From: an uncultured Oscillospiraceae bacterium
Lineage (GTDB): Bacteria > Bacillota_A > Clostridia > Oscillospirales > Oscillospiraceae
Assembly: GCA_944385265.1 (NCBI GenBank)
Contig: CALWWO010000087.1
Span: forward strand, 1 to 15,573
Reading direction: 5' to 3'
DNA length: 15,573 bases
Positions 1 to 7,747 of this stretch are shown in pieces; within the stretch, counting starts at the first letter, position 1, and each line of letters starts with the position of its first letter. Position numbers and translations under genes: made by a program. A model generated the notes under the pieces. The model worked only from the letters and a program-made list of their open reading frames with translations, made no database searches and had not been told where the DNA came from.

Positions 1-22
1 ACAATTATCGGAGGAATGTATC

Positions 23-3000
23 TTGAAAGAATACCGCGCGGGAATAGATGTTGGCTCTACCACTGTTAAGCTCGTCGTGCTCGATGACAGCGGGCAGATC
101 ATATACGGGAAATACCGCCGCCATCTCGCCCACACTCAGGAAACTCTTGCAGAGCTTTTAAAGAAAGCAAAGCAAAAAATTGGGGATTGCGATTTAAAAG
201 TTAGAATTACAGGCTCCGGATCTATAAATCTTGGTAAAGCCTTACATATCGATTTTGTTCAGGAAGTCGTAGCTGTCGCCGCTGCTCTTAAAAAGGTCGC
301 CCCGCAAACCGACGTTGCGATTGAGCTTGGCGGCGAGGATGCAAAAATCATCTACTTTTCCGGTGGGCTTGATGAGCGCATGAACGGCGTTTGCGCCGGT
401 GGAACGGGATCGTTTATCGATCAAATGGCAGCTCTTTTGCAGACGGATGCCGAGGGGCTCAATTTAGCCGCCAAAAAGCACAAACAGATATACCCCATTG
501 CCGCACGATGCGGCGTGTTTGCAAAAACAGACATTCAGCCTCTTATAAACGAAGGCGCTACCAAAGCTGATATTGCCGCTTCTGTCTTTCAGGCAGTCGT
601 AAATCAAACTATCTCTGGGCTTGCCTGCGGCAAGCCTATCCGCGGCTGCGTCGCATTTTTAGGCGGTCCGCTGCACTTTTTGCCGGAACTTAAAAAAGCC
701 TTTATCCGCACATTAGGACTCACCCCCGAAACGACGGTAGATCCTGAAAACTCGCATTTATTTGCCGCTATGGGTGCTGCGCTTGAAAGCAAAGACATAG
801 CTCCTATTCCCCTTGACGAACTGATAACGAAGCTTGAACGCGGCGTTACGGTAGCGTTTGAGATGCCGCGCTTGCCGGCGCTTTTCGACAGCCGAGCGGA
901 ATATGACGCTTTCCGTGAACGGCATCAGAGGGCGATCGTGCCTAAAGGCAAACTTGCATCATATGAAGGCGACTGTTTCCTTGGCATCGATGTCGGTTCC
1001 ACAACGACAAAAATGGCTTTGATCAGCGATTCAGGTCAGCTTTTGTACTCTTTCTATGCAAATAATAAAGGAAATCCTATCGAAACTGCAAAAGCCGGCA
1101 TTGCCGAACTGCAAAAAATTTTACCCAAAAACGCGAAAATTGTCAGATCTTGTTCCACAGGATACGGAGAAGCGCTGCTTAAATCCGCTTTTTCTCTCGA
1201 CGAAGGCGAGGTGGAGACTATCGCGCATTGTACCGCCGCGTCTTTCTTCGATGAGGACGTGGATTGCGTGCTGGATATCGGCGGACAGGATATGAAATGT
1301 ATCAAGCTCAAAAACGGCGCGGTCGATAATATCATGCTAAACGAGGCGTGCTCCTCCGGCTGTGGCTCTTTTATTGAAAATTTTGCAAACTCTCTCGGTT
1401 TTACGGCGGAGGATTTCGCGCAGGAAGCAATATTTGCAAAAAATCCCGTCGACCTCGGCACACGCTGCACGGTGTTTATGAATTCAAACGTCAAACAGGC
1501 TCAAAAAGAAGGAGCGGGCGTTTCCGATATTTCTGCGGGACTTGCATATTCCGTTATCAAAAACGCGCTGTTTAAGGTCATAAAACTTGCAAGTGCAGAG
1601 GAACTCGGTCGCCATATTGTAGTCCAGGGCGGCACCTTCCATAATGAAGCCGTGCTGCGCGCTTTTGAAAAAATCGCCGGCGCTGAGGTCGTCTGTCCCG
1701 ACATTGCAGGTCTTATGGGAGCTTTCGGCGCGGCGCTCATTGCGCGAAAGCACTATCGCGGTACAGACAGCAAAATGCTTTCTCTCGACGAGATGCTGAA
1801 TCTTACATACACCTCACAAAGCGTACGCTGCGGCAGATGCGCCAATAATTGTATGCTAACTATTAGCAAATTTGCCGGAGATCGAAGACACGTTACCGGT
1901 AATCGCTGCGAAAAAGGGCTGGGGAACGACGAGGATAAAGAGGCTGCGGTGAATATGTTTGAATATAAGCGCAAACGTATTTTCGACTATCCCCCACTAT
2001 CAGAGGAACAGGCTGTCAGAGGCGTTATCGGCATCCCGCGCGTTCTCAACATATATGAGAATTTCCCGTTTTGGGCGATTTTCTTTAATGCGCTCAAATT
2101 CCGCGTCGTACTGTCTCCGTTTTCAACGCGGAAAATTTACGAGCTTGGCATGGAGTCCATCCCGTCGGAATCAGAGTGTTACCCGGCAAAGCTTGCCCAC
2201 GGTCATGTACAATGGCTGGTCAATCAAGGGATAAAAACTATTTTTCACCCTTGCGTATTCTACGAGCATCAGGAAACGCCCGACGCGCAGAATCATTACA
2301 ACTGCCCGATCGTCGTGTCTTACCCCGAAAATCTGAAAAATAATGTGGAGGCTATCACCGATGGCAATGTGAAGTATATAAGACCCTTTATAGCCTTTAC
2401 AAGCGAAAAAACAGCCTCCGACCGCCTTGTGCGCCTTTGCAGAGAGGAATGGGGCATTCCGGCAAAAGAGGTGCGGAGCGCTGTTCACGCGGCGTGGGAA
2501 GAGCAGCTTAAAGCTAAAGCCGACATCCGCTCAGAGGGCAAACGCGTTCTTGAACTTATGGAGCGCGCCTCAGGGCGCGGCATCGTTCTCGCAGGGCGGC
2601 CATATCATGTCGATCCTGAAATAAATCACGGTATACCTGAACTTATCGCCTCCTACGGGCTTACCGTATTTACGGAGGACAGTCTGCCGATCGATTTTGA
2701 CCCTGAGCGCCCGCTTCGCGTCGTCGATCAGTGGGTGTATCATTCCAGACTGTATTCCGCAGCTGAATTTGTCCGCAGCAGAGATGATTTAGAGTTTATA
2801 CAGCTAAACTCCTTCGGATGTGGACTTGACGCAGTCACTACTGATCAGGTAAGCGAGATACTTGAAGACTCAAACAAGTTGTACACCCTTCTTAAAATAG
2901 ACGAGGTAAACAATCTCGGCGCTGTACGTATACGTATACGCAGTCTGATCGCAGCGATGAATATGCGGCGGGATCAGAATATTTTACCTGTGCCTGCACC

Positions 3001-4246
3001 TGTGAGGTATGAGCGCGTACACTTTACAAAACAGATGCACGATGACGGGTATACTATCTTGGCTCCTCAGATGAGCCCGATCCATTTTGACATCTTGGAG
3101 CCTGTTTTCAAAAAGCATGGCTACAACATCGTCGTACTGGATAACGACAACCGCACTGCGATCGACACCGGGCTTAAATACGTCAACAATGATGCGTGCT
3201 ATCCGTCTATCACGGTCGTCGGTCAGATAATGGACGCCGTGCTGTCCGGAAAATACAACACAGATAAGCTTGCTATCATGATGTCGCAGACCGGTGGCTG
3301 CTGCCGTGCAAGCAACTATGTCGCATTTATACGCAGGGCGCTTAAAAAAGCAAATCTCGCGCATATACCTGTCATCTCATTAAATGCTAACGGTATGGAA
3401 AAAAACGAAGGCTTTGGCTTTACCGCCGGACTTCTTATAGACGCAGTCCATGCCGTCGTATACGGCGATCTGTTTATGCGTTGCCTCTACCATGTGCGCC
3501 CTTATGAAAAAACGCCCGGCTCCGCAAATGCGCTTCATAAAAAGTGGCAGGATATATGTATAGATTCGCTTGTAAATCCCAAAACAAATTATACATACAA
3601 ATCAGTATGTCACGGGATCGTCGAAGCCTTTGACAACTTCCCGATCGACGAAACGTTAAAAAAGCCGCGCGTTGGCATTGTGGGCGAGATATTAGTCAAA
3701 TATATGCCGCTTGCAAACAATCACCTTGTCGATCTGCTTGAAAGAGAGGGCGCCGAGGCTGTCGTACCGGACCTTATGGATTTCGGCAACTTCTTTATTA
3801 CCCACGGTGAATATAAACACCGCTTTCTCGGCACGGGATTTAAGGATGAGCTTGTCGCAAAGCTCGGCGTCGGCGTGATCAGGCTTATAAGGCAGCCGGC
3901 GCTCGACGCGTTAAAGAAGAGCCGCCGTTTTAATCCTCCGATGCCGATCGAAGAAATGGCTGAACGGACAAAGCCGTTTTTATCCTTGGGCAATCAGTAC
4001 GGCGAAGGATGGTTTTTGACCGGTGAGATGATCGAACTGCTGACCGAGGGGACGCCGAACATCCTGTGTATCCAGCCGTTTGCGTGTCTGCCAAACCATG
4101 TGGTCGGTAAGGGCGTTATCAAAGCTCTTAAAAAAGCTTTCCCGCAAGCTAATATCGCGGCAGTAGATTACGACCCCGGCGCAAGTGAAGTAAATCAACT
4201 AAACCGGATAAAGCTTATGCTCTCGACGGCAAAAGAAAGGCTTTAA
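23..4246 (+). CDS. Giant acyl-CoA dehydratase activase fusion (two BadF/HgdC ATPase domains plus HgdB-like domains)
   Basis: A 1407-residue cytoplasmic protein. Two ASKHA-type activase domains are visible. The first (about 1-265) has phosphate loop IDVGSTTVK (8-16), ELGGEDAK (101-108) and cluster cysteines C124 (VCAGGTGSF) and C163 (ARCGVFA). The second (about 318-580) has GIDVGSTTTK, DIGGQDMK, C443 (EACSSGCGSF) and C482 (TRCTVF). In HgdC the equivalent Cys pair holds a [4Fe-4S] cluster between two subunits, and ATP hydrolysis drives a low-potential electron into a 2-hydroxyacyl-CoA dehydratase. A Cys cluster follows (C603, C606, C610, C629), then a DUF2229/HgdB-like region (about 665-1407) with ECYPAK (C719), C933, ACYPS (C1059), GGCCR (C1093-C1094) and C1355. 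The start is TTG at 23, seven bases after GGAGGA; the ATG at 16 is out of frame. No dehydratase partner is nearby, so the substrate is unknown. The family call is firm; the reaction is not. Confidence 0.93.
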   Translation: MKEYRAGIDVGSTTVKLVVLDDSGQIIYGKYRRHLAHTQETLAELLKKAKQKIGDCDLKVRITGSGSINLGKALHIDFVQEVVAVAAALKKVAPQTDVAIELGGEDAKIIYFSGGLDERMNGVCAGGTGSFIDQMAALLQTDAEGLNLAAKKHKQIYPIAARCGVFAKTDIQPLINEGATKADIAASVFQAVVNQTISGLACGKPIRGCVAFLGGPLHFLPELKKAFIRTLGLTPETTVDPENSHLFAAMGAALESKDIAPIPLDELITKLERGVTVAFEMPRLPALFDSRAEYDAFRERHQRAIVPKGKLASYEGDCFLGIDVGSTTTKMALISDSGQLLYSFYANNKGNPIETAKAGIAELQKILPKNAKIVRSCSTGYGEALLKSAFSLDEGEVETIAHCTAASFFDEDVDCVLDIGGQDMKCIKLKNGAVDNIMLNEACSSGCGSFIENFANSLGFTAEDFAQEAIFAKNPVDLGTRCTVFMNSNVKQAQKEGAGVSDISAGLAYSVIKNALFKVIKLASAEELGRHIVVQGGTFHNEAVLRAFEKIAGAEVVCPDIAGLMGAFGAALIARKHYRGTDSKMLSLDEMLNLTYTSQSVRCGRCANNCMLTISKFAGDRRHVTGNRCEKGLGNDEDKEAAVNMFEYKRKRIFDYPPLSEEQAVRGVIGIPRVLNIYENFPFWAIFFNALKFRVVLSPFSTRKIYELGMESIPSESECYPAKLAHGHVQWLVNQGIKTIFHPCVFYEHQETPDAQNHYNCPIVVSYPENLKNNVEAITDGNVKYIRPFIAFTSEKTASDRLVRLCREEWGIPAKEVRSAVHAAWEEQLKAKADIRSEGKRVLELMERASGRGIVLAGRPYHVDPEINHGIPELIASYGLTVFTEDSLPIDFDPERPLRVVDQWVYHSRLYSAAEFVRSRDDLEFIQLNSFGCGLDAVTTDQVSEILEDSNKLYTLLKIDEVNNLGAVRIRIRSLIAAMNMRRDQNILPVPAPVRYERVHFTKQMHDDGYTILAPQMSPIHFDILEPVFKKHGYNIVVLDNDNRTAIDTGLKYVNNDACYPSITVVGQIMDAVLSGKYNTDKLAIMMSQTGGCCRASNYVAFIRRALKKANLAHIPVISLNANGMEKNEGFGFTAGLLIDAVHAVVYGDLFMRCLYHVRPYEKTPGSANALHKKWQDICIDSLVNPKTNYTYKSVCHGIVEAFDNFPIDETLKKPRVGIVGEILVKYMPLANNHLVDLLEREGAEAVVPDLMDFGNFFITHGEYKHRFLGTGFKDELVAKLGVGVIRLIRQPALDALKKSRRFNPPMPIEEMAERTKPFLSLGNQYGEGWFLTGEMIELLTEGTPNILCIQPFACLPNHVVGKGVIKALKKAFPQANIAAVDYDPGASEVNQLNRIKLMLSTAKERL

Positions 4247-4248
4247 AC

Positions 4249-4281
4249 AAACAGCGGCATGGTTTCTCATGCCGCTGTTTT
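4249..4281. terminator. Perfect 13-bp hairpin terminator between convergent genes
   Basis: The arms AAACAGCGGCATG (4249-4261) and CATGCCGCTGTTT (4268-4280) pair perfectly around a 6-nt loop. The hairpin starts 3 nt after the activase stop codon. On the plus strand it runs into TTTT. On the minus strand it runs into TGTTTGTTTAAA, so it may stop transcription from both sides. Confidence 0.85.
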
Positions 4282-4324
4282 AACATCTCGTTTGGAAAAG
4301 CTGTATCTTATCAATGATAAATTA

Positions 4325-4371
4325 AGTCTTGGGACATCTTCTGTCTAGAAGATATCCCAAGACTCTTTTTT
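4325..4371. terminator. Second hairpin terminator, 17 of 18 bp paired
   Basis: The left arm 4325-4342 (AGTCTTGGGA, one mismatch, then ATCTTCT) pairs with 4347-4364 around the loop GTCT. On the plus strand it is followed by CTTTTTT, a good intrinsic terminator for the activase gene. On the minus strand the flank is only TAATTTATC. It lies just past the stop of the ABC operon and probably serves as its 3' end too. Confidence 0.82.
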
Positions 4372-4377
4372 CTTATA

Positions 4378-5106
4378 TTACTCCAAGCCTGCCGATGCTT
4401 CGAGCAGCTTTTTTGTATATTCATGCTGCGGAGCATCGTATACCGTGTCCACGTCGCCCTGCTCCACAATCTCGCCGTGATAAATGACCATAACACGATC
4501 GCACAGCTGGTACACTACGGCAAGGTCGTGTGAAATGAAGATGTATGACAGGTCGAACTGCTCCTTTAGATCTGCCAGAAGCTGCAGTATCTGCGCCTGC
4601 AAGGTCACGTCGAGCGCCGATACCGGCTCGTCTAAGACTATCAGCTTGCTTCCCTGTATAAGCGCGGCGGCAATGGAAACGCGCTGCCTCTGCCCACCCG
4701 ACAGCTGCGACGGTCTGCGGTCATAATGCTCATCGTCGAGCCCGACCGTATGAAGCATTTCATTCACGCGCTCGCGGCGTTCCTTTTTGTCGTGCACTCC
4801 TATCACTCGCAGCGGCTCCTCAAGTATCCAGCCTATCGTTTTTGCCGGATTGAGCGATCCGTACGGGTCCTGAAACACCATCTGAGGGCGCTTAGTATCA
4901 AGCTCGATCCTGCCGTCTATATCCGTCACCAGTCCGAGTATGCATTTGGCAAGCGTTGACTTGCCCGAGCCCGATTCGCCAACTATTCCGAGCGCCTCGC
5001 CGCGGCTAAGCTGCAGCGACACATCTTTCAACACCTGTTTTCTGCTTTTTCCTCTGCCGTAATAGCTGTTCACGTGTTCAAGCCGCAATATTGTTTCATT
5101 CTTCAC
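4378..5106 (-). CDS. Peptide/nickel-type ABC importer ATP-binding subunit (DppF/OppF/NikE-like)
   Basis: Second ATPase subunit of the importer, energising uptake at the inner face of the membrane. In its 242 residues the ABC motifs are complete: Walker [10 protein letters not shown] (43-51), Q-loop FQD (78-80), signature LSGGQRQR (135-142), Walker B LIVLDE (155-160) and switch His193 (ISHD). The GSLNP segment after the Q-loop is typical of the OppF side of the pair. It starts at GTG 5106 behind AAGGGGAGA and overlaps the end of the other ATPase gene by 11 bp, indicating translational coupling. The protein ends at about [11 protein letters not shown], so it lacks the roughly 60-80 residue C-terminal oligopeptide_HPY extension with clustered Cys that DppF and OppF usually carry. 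The length is closer to NikE or CntF. It is the last gene of the operon. The solute cannot be read from the ATPase. Confidence 0.93.
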   Translation of the reverse strand: MKNETILRLEHVNSYYGRGKSRKQVLKDVSLQLSRGEALGIVGESGSGKSTLAKCILGLVTDIDGRIELDTKRPQMVFQDPYGSLNPAKTIGWILEEPLRVIGVHDKKERRERVNEMLHTVGLDDEHYDRRPSQLSGGQRQRVSIAAALIQGSKLIVLDEPVSALDVTLQAQILQLLADLKEQFDLSYIFISHDLAVVYQLCDRVMVIYHGEIVEQGDVDTVYDAPQHEYTKKLLEASAGLE

Positions 5107-5908
5107 GAGCTTTTCTCCCCTTCAGCTTTTTTCGTGTGGGACGTGATTCCAGCAGATGCTTTGTATAATCGTGCTGCGGATGGTAAAACACCTGATCGGC
5201 GGGTCCTTCTTCCACTATGTGCCCATGCTGCATAACGATGACCCTGTCACACAACGTCTTAACCACCCCAAGGTCGTGCGAAATGAACATGATCGCCGTA
5301 CCCTCTTTTTTATTTATCTCCTTGAGCGTCTTGAGTATTTGCGCCTGTATCGTTACATCAAGCGCCGTCGTAGGCTCGTCAGCGATAAGGAGCTGCGGGC
5401 GAAGCACCAGTGCTGAAGCGATCATCACTCTCTGCCGCATTCCGCCGGACAACTCATGCGGATACAGATCGTACAGCTTTCCGGGCTCATCGAGCTCTGC
5501 AAGCTCCATCGCCTCAAGCGCCATTTTCCTCCGCTCTGTTTTCGTCAGCTTCGTGTGGAGCAAAAGCGCTTCCTCCACCTGTCTGCCTATTTTCATTGTC
5601 GGATCAAGGCTTGTCATCGGCTCCTGGAATATGATCGACATCTCCGCGCCCTGATAACGGCGAAGCTCTTCAGGTTTTAGCCCCAGTATATCGACGCCGT
5701 CAAATTCCGCTTTACCTGTCACTTCTACTGCAAACCTCCGCAGCAGTCCCATTATGGCGTGCGCCGTCATCGATTTGCCGGATCCGGATTCCCCTACTAT
5801 TCCGACTATCTCGCCGCGCTCCATCTGCAAATTGAAATCCTCTACGGCTATGAACGGCTCTTCTCTGTCATGGAACACTATGGACAGATGTTCTATATTC
5901 AGCATCAT
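5096..5908 (-). CDS. Peptide/nickel-type ABC importer ATP-binding subunit (DppD/OppD/NikD-like)
   Basis: First ATPase subunit, 270 residues. Motifs: Walker A GESGSGKS (39-46), Q-loop IFQEP (93-97), signature LSGGMRQR (153-160), Walker B LLIADEPT (173-180) and switch His211 (ISHD). MTSLDP after the Q-loop is the usual DppD/OppD form. The open frame extends 32 codons further upstream, but those lie inside the permease gene and look non-conserved. I chose ATG 5908 because AGGTGG sits 6 nt upstream and the codon forms a 4-bp ATGA overlap with the permease stop. The second Met at 5905 is also possible. Like its partner it stops soon after the YTKHLL motif. A short Lys/Arg-rich tail (about 258-270) replaces the C-terminal oligopeptide_HPY domain. 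It should form the nucleotide-binding dimer with the neighbouring ATPase. Confidence 0.93.
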   Translation of the reverse strand: MMLNIEHLSIVFHDREEPFIAVEDFNLQMERGEIVGIVGESGSGKSMTAHAIMGLLRRFAVEVTGKAEFDGVDILGLKPEELRRYQGAEMSIIFQEPMTSLDPTMKIGRQVEEALLLHTKLTKTERRKMALEAMELAELDEPGKLYDLYPHELSGGMRQRVMIASALVLRPQLLIADEPTTALDVTIQAQILKTLKEINKKEGTAIMFISHDLGVVKTLCDRVIVMQHGHIVEEGPADQVFYHPQHDYTKHLLESRPTRKKLKGRKAREE

Positions 5909-6711
5909 GCTTTTCCACCTATCCTCTCGCGTATACCCTCGCCTATCATCCCAACGCCGAGAATAAGAAGGATGACGACAACTCCCGGAAACACCGTGTA
6001 CCACGGCGCCGTGAAAAGATATCCCTGCGCCTCGCTGAGCATCCTGCCAAGGCTCGCATCAGGCGGTGTTACACCTATGCCGAGATAGCTCATCGACGCC
6101 TCCGCAAGGACAGCGTTGTTAAACCCGATAGTAAGCCCTGATAGCAGCACCGACCATGTATTTGGAAGAATATGCACAAATATGATACGCAGAGACGAAA
6201 CTCCGGTCAGTTTTGCCATGTTCACAAAATCGTGGTCACGGTATTTTAAAAATTCACTTCTTACAAGCCTTGCAAAGCTTGGTATAAACAAAATCCCAAG
6301 CGCCGCTATTACGTTATATTTTCCCGATCCTATCACCGCGATAACTACCATCGCAAGCAGCGCGCTTGGAAACGCGGCTATCGCGTCGCATATCCGCATA
6401 ATAATCTCATCGGCAATTCCGCCGTAATAACCGCACATCGCGCCGATGATAAGCCCTGCGACGAAGCCTATCGCAAGTGTTGCAAGCGCTATCGTGACCG
6501 TCGTCCCGATCCCCTCAAGCGTACGCGAAAAGATATCGCGCCCCATCTGATCGCAGCCGAACAGATGGGCAAACGACGGCGGAGCGTATTTATCGGCGGC
6601 GCTCATCTCCGTCGCGTCATACGGCGTGTAAAAAAGTCCTGTAATCGTAAACAGGGCGGCGGCAAGCGTTATAACTAAGCCGATCCGCATATACCAGTTT
6701 CGCTTTTTCAT
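5905..6711 (-). CDS. Peptide/nickel-type ABC importer permease (DppC/OppC/NikC-like)
   Basis: Integral membrane permease of 268 residues with about six helices (roughly 9-27, 72-95, 106-128, 133-152, 188-208, 236-257). The N-terminal OppC signature is present as FGCDQMGRDIFSR (51-63) just before the transport domain. The cytoplasmic EAA coupling loop, which docks onto the ATPases, is at about 164-184 (NMAKLTGVSSLRIIFVHILP). SYLGIGVTPP (209-218) is also family-typical. The start is ATG 6711, 6 nt after GGGAGGT, which lies in the end of the dppB-like gene; the two genes are 3 nt apart. The stop overlaps the start of the ATPase gene. It pairs with the DppB-like permease to form the channel. Confidence 0.94.
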   Translation of the reverse strand: MKKRNWYMRIGLVITLAAALFTITGLFYTPYDATEMSAADKYAPPSFAHLFGCDQMGRDIFSRTLEGIGTTVTIALATLAIGFVAGLIIGAMCGYYGGIADEIIMRICDAIAAFPSALLAMVVIAVIGSGKYNVIAALGILFIPSFARLVRSEFLKYRDHDFVNMAKLTGVSSLRIIFVHILPNTWSVLLSGLTIGFNNAVLAEASMSYLGIGVTPPDASLGRMLSEAQGYLFTAPWYTVFPGVVVILLILGVGMIGEGIRERIGGKA

Positions 6712-6714
6712 CGC

Positions 6715-7659
6715 TTACCTCCCCCGCAGTCTGGGATCCATCACCTTATACAACAGATCCGCGCCAAAGTTACATAGCACCACAACAGCCGCTATCATTA
6801 CGACTATCGCCTGCACGACCGGATAATCTCTGTTCCCGATTGAGGAAACAAGCATTTGTCCCAGTCCCGGAATGGCAAAAACCTGCTCTATCACTATCGA
6901 GCCGGCAACGATATCAGCCACCGCCATGGCAATAAACGTAACTACCGGTATCATGGCATTGCGCAAAACATGTCTCCACAGCGCTGAGGACACAGTATTT
7001 CCCTTGCTGTATGCCGTTCTTATATAATCCTCTCCCATTTGGCTGAGTATCGAGCTTCTGAGCATTTTTATCGTCATTGCGCTCTTCGGAAGGGCTACTG
7101 CGACAGCCGGAAATAGGAGATACCACATATATCTGCCGAGCCCCTGCTCCGGCGGCGTATATCCGCCCGGGACAAACCATTTTAAGAGCAGCCCGAACAC
7201 GTACGTCAGCGCTATGCCCATCAAAAATCCTGGTACGGACATGATTATCTGGTTTGACACTGTAAGCACCTTGTCTATTACGCCGCCCTCATACCGTGCG
7301 GCAATTATGCCGACTGGCAGCGAGATGATAATAATAAGTACAAACGCCATAAGAGCGAGCGTGAGCGTTACTGAGACGCGCGGAGCCAAAAGCTCTGCCA
7401 CCGGTATATCGTAATTATACGATGTGCCAAAATCGCCGGTGACAAACGCGCCGATCCATTTTATATACCTCTCCCAAAGCGGCAGATCGAGCCCGAGCTC
7501 TTCCCGCAGGGTGGCTATCTGCTCCTCGCTCGCCTCCAGACCCAATATTGAGCTTGTAGGATCGCCCGGGATGACGGAAAACGCCACAAACGCAAGCACT
7601 GTCACAAGCAGCAGCGTGAGTATCAGAAAAAATATCCGTTTTAGCAAGGTATTTGTCAT
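6715..7659 (-). CDS. Peptide/nickel-type ABC importer permease (DppB/OppB/NikB-like)
   Basis: Integral membrane permease of 314 residues with about six helices (9-29, 98-121, 137-160, 178-198, 237-257, 283-303). The large extracellular segment between helices 1 and 2 carries VIPGDP (29-34), GLEASEEQIATLREELGLD and FGTSY, the normal OppB/DppB pattern. The EAA loop is at about 214-234 (begins RTAYSKGNTV, ends RHVLRN) and the C-terminus is MDPRLRGR. The start is ATG 7659; AAAGGGGGA lies about 9 nt upstream. An 88-nt gap containing a strong hairpin separates it from the binding-protein gene. It is the first of four tightly packed genes (3-nt gap, 4-bp overlap, 11-bp overlap) that must be co-translated. 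Confidence 0.94.
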   Translation of the reverse strand: MTNTLLKRIFFLILTLLLVTVLAFVAFSVIPGDPTSSILGLEASEEQIATLREELGLDLPLWERYIKWIGAFVTGDFGTSYNYDIPVAELLAPRVSVTLTLALMAFVLIIIISLPVGIIAARYEGGVIDKVLTVSNQIIMSVPGFLMGIALTYVFGLLLKWFVPGGYTPPEQGLGRYMWYLLFPAVAVALPKSAMTIKMLRSSILSQMGEDYIRTAYSKGNTVSSALWRHVLRNAMIPVVTFIAMAVADIVAGSIVIEQVFAIPGLGQMLVSSIGNRDYPVVQAIVVMIAAVVVLCNFGADLLYKVMDPRLRGR

Positions 7660-7700
7660 TGCGGCAATCCCCCTTTATCGGAAAATCCGTTATATACGGC

Positions 7701-7731
7701 TTCAGTGCTGCCGCATTACGGCAGCACTGAA
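7701..7731 (-). promoter_or_regulatory. Intercistronic hairpin between binding-protein and permease genes
   Basis: TTCAGTGCTGCCG (7701-7713) and CGGCAGCACTGAA (7719-7731) form a perfect 13-bp stem with a 5-nt loop. In the direction of the operon it is followed by GCCGTATATAACGG, with no T-run, so it is not a full intrinsic terminator. Its position just after the binding-protein stop suggests protection of the upstream mRNA 3' end or partial termination, which would make the binding protein more abundant than the permeases. Confidence 0.7.
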
Positions 7732-7747
7732 AATTTTTACTTACTTC

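Noticed and set aside
2925..2940. TACGTA-type short tandem/palindrome inside the activase gene
   Set aside because: It encodes VRIRIRS in frame within a well-conserved protein, so it is coding sequence with repeated Arg-Ile codons. No regulatory role is supported.
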